From Lytechinus variegatus (taxonomy: Eukaryota > Echinodermata > Echinoidea > Temnopleuroida > Toxopneustidae), in NCBI RefSeq assembly GCF_018143015.1, contig NC_054742.1:52275195-52339194 (forward strand): a DNA stretch of 64,000 nt, read 5' to 3'. Positions within the stretch are counted from its first letter, which is position 1. Each line of letters starts with the position of its first letter. A program made the position numbers and the translations under genes. The notes under the pieces were generated by a model. That model was not told the origin of the DNA. It made no database searches and saw only the letters and a list, made by a program, of their open reading frames with translations. Of the stretch, positions 26,301 to 37,930 are shown piece by piece.

Positions 26301-29300
26301 CATTGGTCAAAGGTCTCACAGCATATGCTGAACAGGGATGTCTTCTTATCTAGGGCCTTTGGCATGACCCTCAACCACTGAAATCTCACTTTGGGAGGTA
26401 GTTTGCCTTTCTGATGCACGACTACCTCCTTAAACAGACAAGGTGAGTTTTAATCAGTGTGAGCTTGTAGGCAATTGATGTCTACTCTTTGGTTTTGAGA
26501 CCAAGATAATGTAATAAACATGTTAGAGGGCCAATAGTGATTAAACTAGACATGACTGTGAGAGATGAGTCCAATAAATACAGCTATACACAAACTTTTG
26601 ACTGGTAGATGATCAACATCAAACACGATTGCTATATGAAGTAGAATCAAACACAACAATCACATCAAATGTGACACCAACACCAAACATGACTCCATAA
26701 CACACAGCAGATACATCCATCTTCACATCAACATATCTGAAAACATAAAATCAACATATCTGACATCAAAAACAATGTGACACAGACCAGACACTGGTAC
26801 ATTTATGTTGAATGCAGACTCACTGCCAAACTTACCGGCCATGTTTTCTCTGTAGGTGTTCCTAAGACTCTGAGCACACAGCAAAGCTGTTCAATGTCGT
26901 TTTCTCCAGGGAAGATAGGCGAATTGTTTAAAAGCTCTCCAAAAATACATCCAACAGCCCTGTCCAATGAAAATACATGTATGAACAATTTAATTTCAAA
27001 TAATCAAAAAAGACCTGAAAATTTGAAATTTTTTATTCTTACTATTGGAGAGTGTATTAACACCAAGACAATTTCAAGATGTATTTACAAGGTAACTATG
27101 AATATCACAATTGCTTTCCTGACATAAAAAATTATCTGATTTTGGAATGATTATTGAAATTTGCAACACAAGAATGGATTAATTCATCACATGATGCATA
27201 AATTCAGAGTTGCATATAAGAGAAAACTACATATAATATCTATAGAGATAAAGGGGGTTCTTGCATAAAGAGTAACAGAAACATTTGAACACAACTTGAT
27301 ATTCAGGAGTACCCTTCAGGGACTTGTATTGGATTTTTAAAGTTTTGTTTATCAATTACAATGTATCAAATCATTCCTCATTATTGATGCTATCATTCTA
27401 ACTGTGCTTTAAGAATAATTGCAATACATACCAAAGATCTGCACCTTCATCATATTTTCTGGCTCCATAAAGAAGCTCCGGAGCACGGTACCACCTAAAA
27501 GACCAATCATGAGAAGGTTTACTTTAATAATCTTTGTCAAGGTAACCCGTTTTCTTATTTTGGAATTTGATTTATCTGATTCTACTCATCTTTCCCTATT
27601 ACATGTATGTAACTCATCATGACTGTATAATGATGATAGATTGCTTATAAGCAAACACTTAACCTAACTTCACATAGACAATAAAACATAAAGAGGTTTA
27701 ATTGTTGATGATGTATGGTCATGGATCCTGAAAACATTTGTCTCAAAATGCTGAAGTACATTTAGTTTTCCAGGAAATATCTTGAAATGTCAAAGCATTT
27801 ATCATCATTCCTTTCCAGTACATATTACAACAGAGCATTAAAGCCATTAACATAGTATCTACTAATAAACTAAACTGCTGTTATTTATCTACACACCTAT
27901 TCTATCACTTATTCTGTTAAGTCTATTAAATAATCTGTTTATTTTCTTCATGATTTATTTGAATTTTATTTCATCAGATCTAACTTTTGAATTGGTAATT
28001 TAATCAATCAAGTCATCTATTCAATTACAAATTCACTTATCCACATGTTTATTTTGTTTTATTCATTCACTCCATTATCCACTTCTAATTTTTTTTGAGG
28101 GAGGGGGTATATTATACAACATTCCAATAGACCTTGTAGCTACTTGATGACTGTACTGCCTTCCTTCATCATTGCTGAACACCCTAGCCAAACCAAAGTC
28201 AGCTATCTTTAAGTGCCCTGTCTCACTGATTAAAAGATTGGCTGGCTTCAGATCCTGACAATTAAGAGAAAACGTAAAAAAAAAAAATTAGAGAGGATGT
28301 CAATACCCTTTCCCCTCTACCCTGTATTGAATGAGAAGTTCTGAGTTAACAGTGGTATAACTTATTGGTTCAACTAATAGAGGAAGAAAAATGATAAGAG
28401 TATGGACTCATGAAGTTAAGTTTATCATATCATTCAGTGGTTATTCACTCAATCAATATCTATTAGGCTCAATTTCATTCCTGAGAATGAAACCACTTTC
28501 AGGCCAAGTAAGAGCAATATGGTAGACAGAAATAGCCACTGGGTTGTATTTCCACAGAGCTTGCCCTATTTTAATTTAAGACCATGGCTGACGGCCAATG
28601 ACAAAGCAATTGGCATGTAGCTGAGATTTCACTAACAAAACTCTGATTTCAAGTTGACCATTCCAAGGTGATTTCTGAAAGTTTTCATCATAGTCCAATA
28701 TATCTATGCACACATCAGAACAACTCCCCTGTAGGTGAGCTTATTACAGGAAACTTCCCCAAATCCTAATGAGTAAGTCACACAGACAGAACCAACTGCA
28801 AAATGACCAGTGATATGCCATTCAAAACATATAACTTTAAATCAGTCTGGGGGTGTTTCAGTGTGACTTGGAGCTCATGCTTGAATGCCAATATGTAGCA
28901 ACCAATCTAATTGATTTATACACAGTAGTGCACCCCTCTAAGCATGGATTGACCAATGTGGTGGCTCCCTTTTATACCGTACGCAACTCTAAGTCACACT
29001 GAAATGTTTCACTAAATCTTTGTGAAACACCCCAGGAGTAGGCGTGACAGTAGCATACATGTAAGAGATGTTTTCTGAGAATCATAGCATACACTGTGGA
29101 CTAACCCTGTGCATGATAGAGTTCTCATGGCAGTGGGTTATGCCTTTAAGAAGCATCAACATGTAGCTCTTGACCTGGGCTTCTGTGAGAGGCTGATCTG
29201 AATTCCGTATCACTTCAGAGAGATCCGACAGCATGAACTCAAACACAAGTACAAAGCCGGTGCCATGGGGAAACACATCCTTCAAGTTTACAACCTGTAG

Positions 29301-31645
29301 ATCAGATTGATTAAAGACATTATTCAGAATTTCCATGATGTCTAACAGGTGGCTGTGTTTACCAGTATTATTTTTATACATGTAAACAAAAGGTTAATTT
29401 TTTGACCAAAAATAGACATATGGTACATATATACATTAGTAAATTCCACAAAAAGTTCTTTCACATCACCAAATAATTTTTTTTTTTACATCTTCAGATA
29501 TATGTATATTACTACTTCCATGACAAATTTAGCTCATAGTAAACAGCCTTACAAAGTGGAATTTCTTTTCACAGAAAAAGTGACACTTGTGCAAATTCTT
29601 TGAATGTCATTTTAAATGATCAAAGTCAAATTTTCAAAAAATCATTCCATAATGACATATGAAATTCTCCCATTCTTTTCAATGACCTGCAAATATTTTA
29701 ATTTGATCTTGCCATCTTTTCTTCTATGCAACCATTCACATGTCAATCCCATTTAAAATTTCGATGAAGAGGTTACACAGTATAGCAAAATTAAATTTTC
29801 TGAGTTTTTTTTCTATTCTTCTAATTTGGTTGCTTTAACTGTTGTCTTAAGATGATTCTACTGTACATGATAATAGAGAGGGTGAGGGTTTTACACATCA
29901 TTGTCATTCAACAGTCCTTGCTCTCACTGATGAATAATATCAACAAACTACTCAATAAAATTTCTACATGTAGCTACCAACATTGTGGTTCATACTCACA
30001 TATTGGTTCTCCTCTATTTCCTGCAATGCTTTTATTTCCCTGAATATTTTTTTTTATATGAATGGAAAATAGACAACAGAGAAAAATAAAACCTTATTAT
30101 CAATTGATCATTCAGTTTGAATAAACCAGAAATATGGGCAGGAGGGCAGTGGTATAATTTCCCATTGAGTGAAAGAGCAACATTAATTGGTCTTTAACGA
30201 ATAGGATGTCCCCCTTTCACCTTATGTATAAAAAAAATCATAAAAGAAGTTCAATATACATGGGGCAAGCAGCAATGAGTATCAAAGAAATACAGGACTT
30301 CACATAAAATAAAAAATCAGCTACTTCCAGGAGGAAATACTATCAAAAAGTTGAACAGAATTCAAATCACACTTAGATTTGGTTCAATTATAATAATAGT
30401 GCTCATTGAAATCCTCACCAAACAAGGTGTTTTTTTTGCTCAAAATAATGGAGGAAGCTAAACCTGTGACATGCCTATCTTTTGTGGCATGTATTTGAAA
30501 TATCAAGGTTGTGTGTAACTTCCACTATCATGAATAATCACAAGCTAATCATCATGTTACAAAGTGGCCAACCTATTTTTTTTTGCATGGCATGATCATG
30601 GAATTAAAATAATGTTTAAATAGCAATGTTAGCCACTAGATCTGTACAGTGGTGCTACGTCATTGTGACATTAATCATAGCCTGTTGATGGATGATACGC
30701 TTGTTTACTATAGGGCTGGTCAATATTTGATTTCAATGTTAGCCTATTATTTCCAGCTCAATATTGCTGATAAGATATATCACAAGTCTGAAATTTCTGC
30801 GATTCCGTGAGAGCAGGGAAAGGGGGAAATGAAAGTGAGGCTTTCACCAGTGGTTATCCATGAAAAGCTCGCATTTGGATACCAACTTGTGAAGTTCTGT
30901 GTTGGTTTAGAGCACTACAGAACAGTATTTTGGTCAATAAATAGTGGCCACTTTTCATAATCAACAATATTTTGGTTAAATTGTGTTACCGCGATATATC
31001 AACATAATCATAGAACAATAATTTTGATATAATTGAAATATGGCCCGGCACTAGTTTACTAGTATGCATGCCAAAATCAGAGGGAACAAATGCCCAACAT
31101 TGTATCCCTGAGACTTGGGCACTAGCAGTATGCATTTTTATTATAACAAAATCAAATCCCACCTTAGAGCTGTGTTTGGGATTCCATCATCCAATTTCCT
31201 AAGTGGAACCTTCTTCAGTGCAACTATTTCACCAGTCTGAATAAAAATAAAAGAAAGGAACAAAATGATTATGGTGTAGAGGCGAAAGTAAATGGAAAAT
31301 CATATCTGAAATGAAAACATAAATAAATAAATTAAAAAAAAAACAGCAATAAGTAAATATGAAATGTGACACTTACAAAAATTACAACATTCAAATAAGG
31401 AAAAAAAAATTATGATTTAAATTACCAAATAATTTCAGGTCCATTATATTTATTAAAAAAAAAAAAATATTGGAAGAACATTTTGAACTACCGGTATACA
31501 CTTACATGTACTCTGTAATAAATTATCCCACTTGGTATTTTCGAGAGTTTTTGGGGAGGGGGTTTCTTACCTCAATATGCTTTGCCTTGAAAACAATGCC
31601 ATGCGCACCTTCGCCGATCCGATCAAGTATCGAATACTGATTCAT
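20149..31645 (-). CDS. CDK20: cyclin-dependent kinase 20 (cell cycle-related kinase), 10 coding exons
   Basis: Joined exons (minus strand): 31645-31571, 31236-31163, 30039-30000, 29294-29106, 28254-28133, 27494-27432, 26959-26836, 24547-24455, 23683-23621, 20322-20149. Total 1017 nt, 338 residues plus TGA; human CDK20 is 346 by memory. A Ser/Thr kinase of the CDK family; in animals CDK20 acts upstream of MAK/ICK-type kinases in cilia and in the cell cycle. Visible motifs: glycine loop GEGAHG (11-16), catalytic Lys33 in VALKK, a PNTALRE helix at 45-51 in the PSTAIRE position, HRD 125-127, DFG 145-147, VATRWYRAPE in the activation segment, and the C-terminal [13 protein letters not shown] signature. 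All junctions are GT/AG with matching phases. The start is the only ATG giving the canonical MNQYSILxRIGEG N-terminus. Introns carry a 1.76 kb transposon and a foldback. Orthology is very secure; 5' and 3' UTR limits are unknown. Confidence 0.96.
20890..21440 (+). repeat. degenerate GCGAGC module element
   Basis: Diverged module cores (gagtgaagcgagcgagcaaa, aatgagcatagcaagtgagc, acatgcgagcc) are followed by a G/C-run-rich edge (gggggatgattgtacatgcc, tatccccccgggatttacg). An old copy inside CDK20 intron 9. Confidence 0.5.
21584..23347. mobile_element. complete long-TIR mariner-like non-autonomous element
   Basis: Flanked by TA on both sides. Termini cagtgcgtcccaaaaaaaac and its reverse complement begin inverted repeats that run about 210 bp, to the phrase ggctggaattagccttcc and its complement near 23138-23160. 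About 1764 bp, no transposase. It lies in the last intron of CDK20 and is nearly intact, so it is younger than the copy at 6173-8010. Confidence 0.85.
23621..23683 (-). CDS. CDK20: CDK20 coding exon 9
   Basis: 21 codons, [20 protein letters not shown] plus Glu, containing the conserved C-lobe RI(S/A)A motif. Acceptor cacag, donor GAG|gtaatg. Confidence 0.95.
24455..24547 (-). CDS. CDK20: CDK20 coding exon 8
   Basis: 31 codons, [13 protein letters not shown] to VPDASPE, the insert following the CMGC region. Acceptor ttag|GGT, donor GAG|gtaaga, phase 0 on both sides. Confidence 0.94.
26836..26959 (-). CDS. CDK20: CDK20 coding exon 7
   Basis: Completes Trp188 and codes [10 protein letters not shown] through GTPTEKTWP, the C-lobe region with [10 protein letters not shown]. 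Acceptor gacag, donor CCG|gtaagt. Confidence 0.95.
27432..27494 (-). CDS. CDK20: CDK20 coding exon 6
   Basis: Completes Arg167 and codes [10 protein letters not shown] through the start of Trp188. Acceptor tttag, donor TG|gtatgt (phase 2). Confidence 0.95.
28133..28254 (-). CDS. CDK20: CDK20 coding exon 5
   Basis: Residues 127-166 plus two bases: catalytic loop [11 protein letters not shown] 145-147 and most of the activation loop. The donor is AG|gtctat, a weaker site than its neighbours. Residue 161 is Ser, where human has Thr. Confidence 0.95.
28847..29035. mobile_element. foldback MITE in CDK20 intron 4
   Basis: Left end ctgggggtgtttcagtgtga matches the reverse complement of the right half, which carries taagtcacactgaaatgttt and ends gtgaaacaccccagg. 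About 190 bp, 71 bp from exon 4. Confidence 0.75.
29106..29294 (-). CDS. CDK20: CDK20 coding exon 4
   Basis: Residues 64-126: the hinge (FEFMLSDL) and the HR of the HRD catalytic motif. Phase 0 on both sides, acceptor ctacag, donor AGG|gttagt. Confidence 0.96.
30000..30039 (-). CDS. CDK20: CDK20 coding exon 3 (40-nt microexon)
   Basis: Only 40 nt: completes Arg50 and codes [13 protein letters not shown], the end of the C-helix. Acceptor ttcag|GG, donor TAT|gtgagt. It restores the frame between exons 2 and 4, which confirms it. Confidence 0.95.
31163..31236 (-). CDS. CDK20: CDK20 coding exon 2
   Basis: Residues 26-49 plus two bases of Arg50. Contains VALKK with the ATP-binding Lys33. Acceptor ttcag; donor AG|gtggga in phase 2. 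Confidence 0.95.
31571..31645 (-). CDS. CDK20: CDK20 coding exon 1
   Basis: Codes residues 1-25, the N-terminus with glycine-rich loop GEGAHG. It ends at a GAG|gtaag donor in phase 0. An upstream non-coding exon cannot be excluded. Confidence 0.95.
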
Positions 31646-31891
31646 CCTGTTCACCACTCACACAAATCTGTATTGAAAAATACATTAATTGAGATGAGTT
31701 ATGTAAGAAACACCAGTTATCCATAATGTATGAGGAAATAACAAGATTAGAAAAAAATGGGCATAGATATAATAATAAAATCCCACTTACATTTTTTTTA
31801 CATGAAGATGGTCCCCTGTCAATAGAAATCTTAAATCACTACAAGTACCATCCTGCATCACCACCACTGAAGTTCCCAGCTAAATCCTGGT

Positions 31892-31999
31892 GGGGCCTGG
31901 TGCCCTTGTGTTTGCTGCACCGTTCACCGACAATTTAAGGGGCAAGCCCGGTCAGCTCAGTACTCACAGGAGCTCTAGCAAATAAGGGCACCAGCCCCT
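31892..31999. repeat. 25-bp inverted repeat upstream of the CDK20 start
   Basis: ggcctggtgcccttgtgttt at 31894-31913 is the imperfect inverted match of agcaaataagggcaccagcc at 31977-31996, with a 60-nt loop. It lies about 250 bp upstream of the CDK20 ATG. Could be a small foldback or the 3' region of the neighbouring LINE fragment. Confidence 0.55.
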
Positions 32000-32089
32000 A
32001 TAGGAAGCCAGTCAGACCAACATGTGATGCCAGAGAGTGTACTTTAAATGCATACAAAAAAAAATTATTTCTTAAACAATGTACATAAT

Positions 32090-32550
32090 TAGACAGTGTA
32101 TATAGATTTAGTTGTGAAGGTATTAAAGATTGAACAAATAAGTCTTAAGGTGTAGTTTAAATGTGTCATGCAGTTTAATGGAACAAAGTGACCCAGGAAG
32201 TTGATTCCACAACTTGGCCGCAGCATGTGGGAAGGACCTATCCCCCAAGATTGTAGGGTACAAGGAATCAAAAGCAAATTGTCACCTCCAGATCTTAAAG
32301 TACGAGTTGGATTGTAGGGATGTAGTGTGTCTTTAATATATTGTGGCGACATCCCATGAATGGCTCGATGGACAAGTAACATGGGCTTAAGATGAACTCT
32401 TTTGTTAACAGGCAACCAGTGAAGAGAACGTAAAATTGGTGTGATTGAAGACATTCTAGGTGTGAAGGTAAGAAGTCTCGCACTGGAATTTTGAAGAGAC
32501 TGTAATCTGTTTAGCTGGTGTTTGGGCAGTCCGAAGAGAATTACAAAAAT
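32090..32550 (-). pseudogene. CR1/L2-like LINE reverse transcriptase C-terminal fragment
   Basis: Minus-strand frame carries LRSLHWLPV, LLVHRAIHGMSPQYI and TRTLRS, the typical end of CR1/L2/Rex-type LINE ORF2. Upstream in another frame is LQNSSARLLTFTPR. At least one frameshift separates these from a downstream remnant resembling the usual LWN...P ending. 5'-truncated, so a dead LINE copy. Clade assignment is from motif memory. Confidence 0.75.
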
Positions 32551-33540
32551 CTAAACGTGATGAAATTACCGGTAGTGCATGCAGTAATTGTTCACATGCT
32601 TTGTCAGTCAAGAACCTACGTATAAATCACTTGATCATGTGATCTAACTTATTGATGTGTGCAAAACAAGCGATCATTCATATAATTACCCTTATGTGTA
32701 TTCTCGAGGTCGGCATGACGTCACAGTCATGTGATTTCCCTAACAACGCGATCGCAAAGGTGCAAAAGAGGGTGAGAGCTTACGTGTTGGCTGTGTGCAG
32801 TTTCCTTGACGTTTTTTTTAACTCGTTGATTTGAACTGTTTCTCCATTATATTTTCATCACGTTTTGTACTGCAATTTGATTTTAATTGCTGGACAATGG
32901 TGAAAATATGTTGTCTGTACGGGTGTTCCAAGAACAAGGCAAGATGGCCAGCTTTATCCTAAGTTTTAACATCCATGCGAAGTGAGTCGCCATGTGCAAT
33001 TTTTTTTTACTGTTGCGCAACTCACCTGTCACTGCATGACCAAAATGGTTCAAGAAATTGAAAAGTATCTTGTGGCATCTGATATTAATCCTCCGTAATT
33101 CCCTGAAATACTGCAACGTTTTATAGTTAAAAGATCCAGCAAAAGAAAAAGGAGCTTACAGTAGCGCAGTCAAAGTCAGACTTGCAAATTTGGTCTGTAC
33201 GGTGCGAATTTTAGCTGCCATTTTTCTCGGGCGACGATTTGAGACTCCCACACTAAGCAATTGATGTTTCCAAAGCTGCTCGCTCAAGTTACCAATATTT
33301 GGTATCAAAATATGATTAAAAAATTCTCACGATCGTTTCATTTTGCAAGTGGGGGTGCAATTGTTATCAAAATAATAGGGGTGGCATCTCAACATATATC
33401 CCAACCCAGCTGAGTCAATGGACTTTGTGAGCGCGCCCGGCTTGTTCCGGCTTTGTTTGCACCTTCACCATTGGTTGCTATGTGGAAGTTACTTTAGCGA
33501 GTGAAAATCCCCAGATGTCCGACCTCGAGCATTCACACTA

Positions 33541-33572
33541 GTACGAGGTTAGTATATATACTAACCTCGTAC
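33541..33572. repeat. perfect 32-bp palindrome
   Basis: Half-site gtacgaggttagtata is followed directly by its exact reverse complement, with no spacer. It lies about 1.9 kb upstream of the CDK20 start, close to a CCAAT box in reverse orientation (attgg near 33470). Confidence 0.85.
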
Positions 33573-34212
33573 AAGGGACCGTGTTTGACCCTGGATTTCG
33601 AAGTAGTCGGGAAACATCACTTCATTGCTGAAGGAATATTTGCCGAAACTCCTTCTCGCTACGCATCGGGGCTCCTTCCGGTAAGTAGCAATACATACAA
33701 AAAAATATATATTATTTGGAAATAATTTCATTACAAAAAGAGAAAATTTTGCTTACCTCGGCCTAGCAAGTGACTTTGTTTGTCTCTTCTACGGAAATAC
33801 AAGGAAGCCCGTTGGTGGCGCTAATAAATTTCACAAACTTGATTCAGCTCCTCGGTAATTTTATAACTGTGTCTAAATTCTTTGAATGTGCAATTCTTAT
33901 GATTAATATAATTACTAATTATGGGCACCAATAAATAAAATACCTTCAAAAACATAATTCAAGATTACTATTGGCGATGATAACACTTTTTTGCAATTAA
34001 TTTAAAACGATGACTAATAAAAAAAAATTGAAAAAATACACGTGTCTGGAACGAAACCAGCAGTACAAGCTTTAACGTCTTTTGGATGGTGACGTTAAAG
34101 GTCGGTCCCAGACGTAAATAATCATATTTGATTGATACACGTCTGACAAAAACTCAAATACACACACACAACGAATACGGTATACCAAAGTCTATACAAT
34201 GAAAAGATTGGA

Positions 34213-34659
34213 CAGTAGAGGCACACGGCCAATATGGGAGACTCTCTCCAATAAGGGAGACAATCTCCCATATTGGAAACTTGCTTTGCAAAAGAACAAA
34301 AGAAACAACACCAACAAAAGTATGATTTTTTCCACCCAAACTTTTGTCCCACCGAGGTCAGAAGCCCATTTGTTTTGTGTGTGGATGACAACAAAAATCC
34401 TTATAAAAACAAAAGTAGACGGTGAATTTTTAAAGTAGACGGTGAAAAGGGGTAATATTTCATGAGGAATCTGCTTATCACATTTTTATTTGCCGCCAAG
34501 GTAATCCTTTTTAAGCAAATGTAAACAAAGAAAATTGGTCTCCAAAACTGGAGACTGTCTCTGAAATTGGATACCAAAATTCTTTATGAAAGTCTCTTAT
34601 TTTGGAGAAAATCTCTCTCTTGGGAGACAGTCTCCAATATTGGCCCTGCGCCTCTACTG
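34213..34659. mobile_element. MITE with CAGTAGAGGC ends and 5-bp TSD
   Basis: Termini cagtagaggcacacggccaa and the complement ending ttggccctgcgcctctactg form inverted repeats that continue into ggagactctctcc. Direct repeats TTGGA flank it at 34208-34212 and 34660-34664. About 447 bp, non-coding. Confidence 0.8.
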
Positions 34660-36134
34660 TTGGACACTTCGCGTAATGCCTTGCGTCGATTTGCGTGTAA
34701 AATAGTGTAGGTTCCTAGTCTTTCCCTTGTCGTGTCTTTGATATGAATATAAATCGCGTGCCCTCTTTAGGTGAAAATTGATATCCACGCAGACCAATGT
34801 TTATCTCCGTGAAATCTTCACAAAAGATCGAGAAAATATAAAGAAACTTCAAGGAGAAGTCACGGAAGGATCTAAATGATTCGGTAAGTGTCGTAGCAGA
34901 ATGTGAAATACCGGATTATGCATGTTTTATGTGGGCAAAAGCCACATGTATTTTGGAAGTGTTGTGTGTGTCGCGTGCATATGACTGATAATATATTCCT
35001 TTGCACGCGAGATGATATGGACCTCGAGAATGTTTCATGTAAATAAAAATTGACAAATATATTTAACGAACCTTGTGAAAAGAAATTTTAGAACAAAAAC
35101 TACTGCAGAAAGCTGAACATTTCGATACTTGGGCAGCTCTAGTCTACATACATGTAACTCTTTTTTACTTAGACTTAGTAGGATGGGGGGGCTGGGTGTC
35201 TGGACACTTTATATTTTTGAAGCCCTCTTTTTTTAGTCTTATTTTGGATTACACTAAAAATATGAATTCAATAGCTGTATATCTAATCATGTTCTGTTGT
35301 GTTCTATTTCCTAAGATTTTGTACTAAAAATTGATGAAATTTCGCTTGTAAATTTTTCCAAATGACTTAAAATTGATCGTCCGGACACACAACCTGTCCG
35401 GACACACAACAACTGGGTATATAAAGGGCATACATACCATATGGGCACTAGTATTCAACCCGGCATAATTCAAAGATTTTGAAATATTCCTGAAAATATT
35501 TAGAAATAGGGAATTCATCTTAATTTCATACCTTTGTTATTTCCAGGGTAATCTGTTGTCAGTATTTTCTTTATCAATCTGTCGACTGTATGTGCGGAGA
35601 ATCGAATTATGCGCCGATGGCCTTTTCCACTGAATTGCACTAGTATTCAACCTAGTGAGGATAGATAGCAAATCTCATAAGGGTTTAGATTGCTAAATTA
35701 GATCTACTCATCTAGATCTATGTAAATCTCTGGCTTAGATTAATTCCCTGTTTGGTCTCATCTCAAATGGTGTAGTCCATAGTCGGATGGGACAAGGGCA
35801 GATTGAGAGACAGGGCCATCTTAAATCACTAGGTTGAATACTAGTGCAGACGGGTTGAATACTAGTGCAAAAACCCGTCGCCATGTAATTCGATCGCCCG
35901 CGCACACAGCTCAGTTGACGAGTTGAAGATAAAAACTAGCATTTAATTCGTCATGCGGACGAATTAGGTGGTCTGTCATGATTTGTCATTCAGTGTCGGC
36001 TGATGTATGAAATAAATCATATAGATATCATTGATAATCTTGATCGTAGACATCCTAAGAATAAGTTTTGACCATTGCTAAATGTGATTATTGATGTGAT
36101 GATGACAATCGTCAAACATACATCTTCAATCAGA

Positions 36135-36480
36135 TACATACAAGATAGATGATTTTATATATATAGATGGATGGAGTGGTGGATGGAGCGATGGATGGAT
36201 CAAGTGATCGATTGAGAGATAAATGATAGGTGGTTATATTAATAAAACATAGATAGACAGACAGACATATAGATAGATAAATAGATAGATAGATAGAGAC
36301 AAATAGATTGATATAGATAGATAGCCAGACAGACATACATATGGAAAGATAGATAGAGACAGGCAGATAGATTGATGGATATATAGAACGATAGATATAC
36401 ATATCTAAACAGATAAATATGTTATATTAGACAGAGAGATAGATAGACAGATACATATACAGAGTAGGTAGATAGACAGA
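36135..36480. repeat. GATA/GACA microsatellite
   Basis: Long imperfect gatagata and gacagaca run. The minus-strand frame (Ser/Ile/Tyr-rich) is an artefact. Confidence 0.85.
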
Positions 36481-36599
36481 CATATATTCATGCAGATCAA
36501 TATGATCTTCATGATGACGACGGAATATTCATTATGGATGGAATACTTGTGAAAGACGGGAGATGATAAAGCACTGTTAAAAGGGTCTCTTTCATGTAT

Positions 36600-37930
36600 G
36601 ACAATACATGTGATATGAAACAAAGTAATTATAATCTGTTTTATCTTGCGAAATTTTAAATTTTATACCATTAAATTATCACGAAGGATCATGTACGAGG
36701 TGGTAAAAAGAAAAAAAAATGAAAAAAAAATATTGTTTACCCCAGGACTCGAACCTGCGCCCCTGTGAAAGCGATTCAAATGCGTTATCCATTGAGCCAC
36801 GATATTCCCCATAGAGAATACACGTAAGCAATTTTGAGAATTCCAATTTTGCAAGCGAAATACGAGCATGATCCCGGCATCTGATCAAAAAGTGGAGGGC
36901 ACACCTGCGAAAGCTTAGAATCTCGGCTACAACATACTAAAAGCTCAGGGAAAACTGACAAGAAACAATGGAGATATGGCTCACGAAATAGAGGAATGTC
37001 GAATCTAGTTTTGAGAAAAAGTCATGTCCCATACAGATTACACGCAAAACACATGTGATATGAAAAAAATCAATTATAATCTGTTTTATCTTGCTAAATT
37101 TAAACATTTATACCTTTTAAATATCATAAAGGATCATGTAGGAAGTGGCAAAAAGAAAAAAAAAACTGAAAAAAAAATCATCTTGTTCACCCCAGGACTC
37201 GAACCCGCGCCCTTTAGAAAGCAGTCAAAGCCACGATATTCCCCATAGAGAATACACGTAAGCAATTTTGAGAATTACAAGTCCAATTTTGCAAGTGAAA
37301 TACGGGCATGATCCCGGCATCTGATCAAAAAATGAAGGGCACACTCGCGAAGCTTAGAATCTCAGCTACAACATACTAAAAGCTTAAAGAAAACTGACAA
37401 GAAAAAATGGAGATATGGCTCACGAAATAGAGGAATGTCGAATCTAGTTTTGAGAAAAAGTCATGTCCCATAGAGATTGCACGCAAAACACATGTGATAT
37501 GAAAAAAGCAATTATAATCTGTTTTATCTTGCTAAATTTTAACTTTTATACCTTTTAAATATCATAAAGGATCATGTAAGATGTTGCAAAAAGAAAAAAA
37601 AAACTGAAAAAAAAATCATCTTGTTCACCCCAGGACTCGAACCCGCGCCCTTTAGAAAGCAGTCAAAGCCACGATATTCCCCATAGAGAATACACGTAAG
37701 CAATTTTGAGAATTACAAGTCCAATTTTGCAAGTGAAATACGGGCATGATCCCGGCATCTGATCAAAAAATGAAGGGCACACTTCCGAAAGCTCAGAATC
37801 TCAGCTACAACATACTAAAAGCTTAAAGAAAACTGACAAGAAAAAATGGAGATATGGCTCACGAAATAGCGGAATGTCGAATCTAGTTTTGAGAAAAAGT
37901 CAGGTCCCATAGAGATTACACGCAAAATGA
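36600..37930. repeat. three tandem units of about 430 bp
   Basis: Each unit contains ttataatctgttttatcttg, aaggatcatgta, ccccaggactcgaacc, cacgatattccccatagaga, gatcccggcatctgatcaaa and gaatctagttttgag, in the same order. Units 2 and 3 are nearly identical. They share a deletion of about 16 nt relative to unit 1, so they duplicated last. Confidence 0.85.
36735..36809 (-). tRNA. tRNA-like sequence (pseudo-tRNA or SINE head)
   Basis: Read on the minus strand, an A-box-like GTGGCTCAATGGATAACGC is followed by a B box GGTTCGAGTCC. The anticodon arm pairs 4 of 5 with U33 in place, and the T arm pairs 4 of 5. The acceptor stem does not form, so this is unlikely to be a functional tRNA. Two shortened copies near 37190 and 37630 lack most of the A box. 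Confidence 0.5.

Noticed and set aside
33501-33690. Plus-strand frame ending at a good donor (ttccg|gtaagtag)
   Set aside because: The translation matches no family I recognise and starts beside a palindrome; no acceptor partner identified.
34870-34900. Possible first exon on the plus strand ending at a strong donor (gattcg|gtaagtgtc)
   Set aside because: No matching downstream exon or protein similarity found; a lone donor is common by chance.
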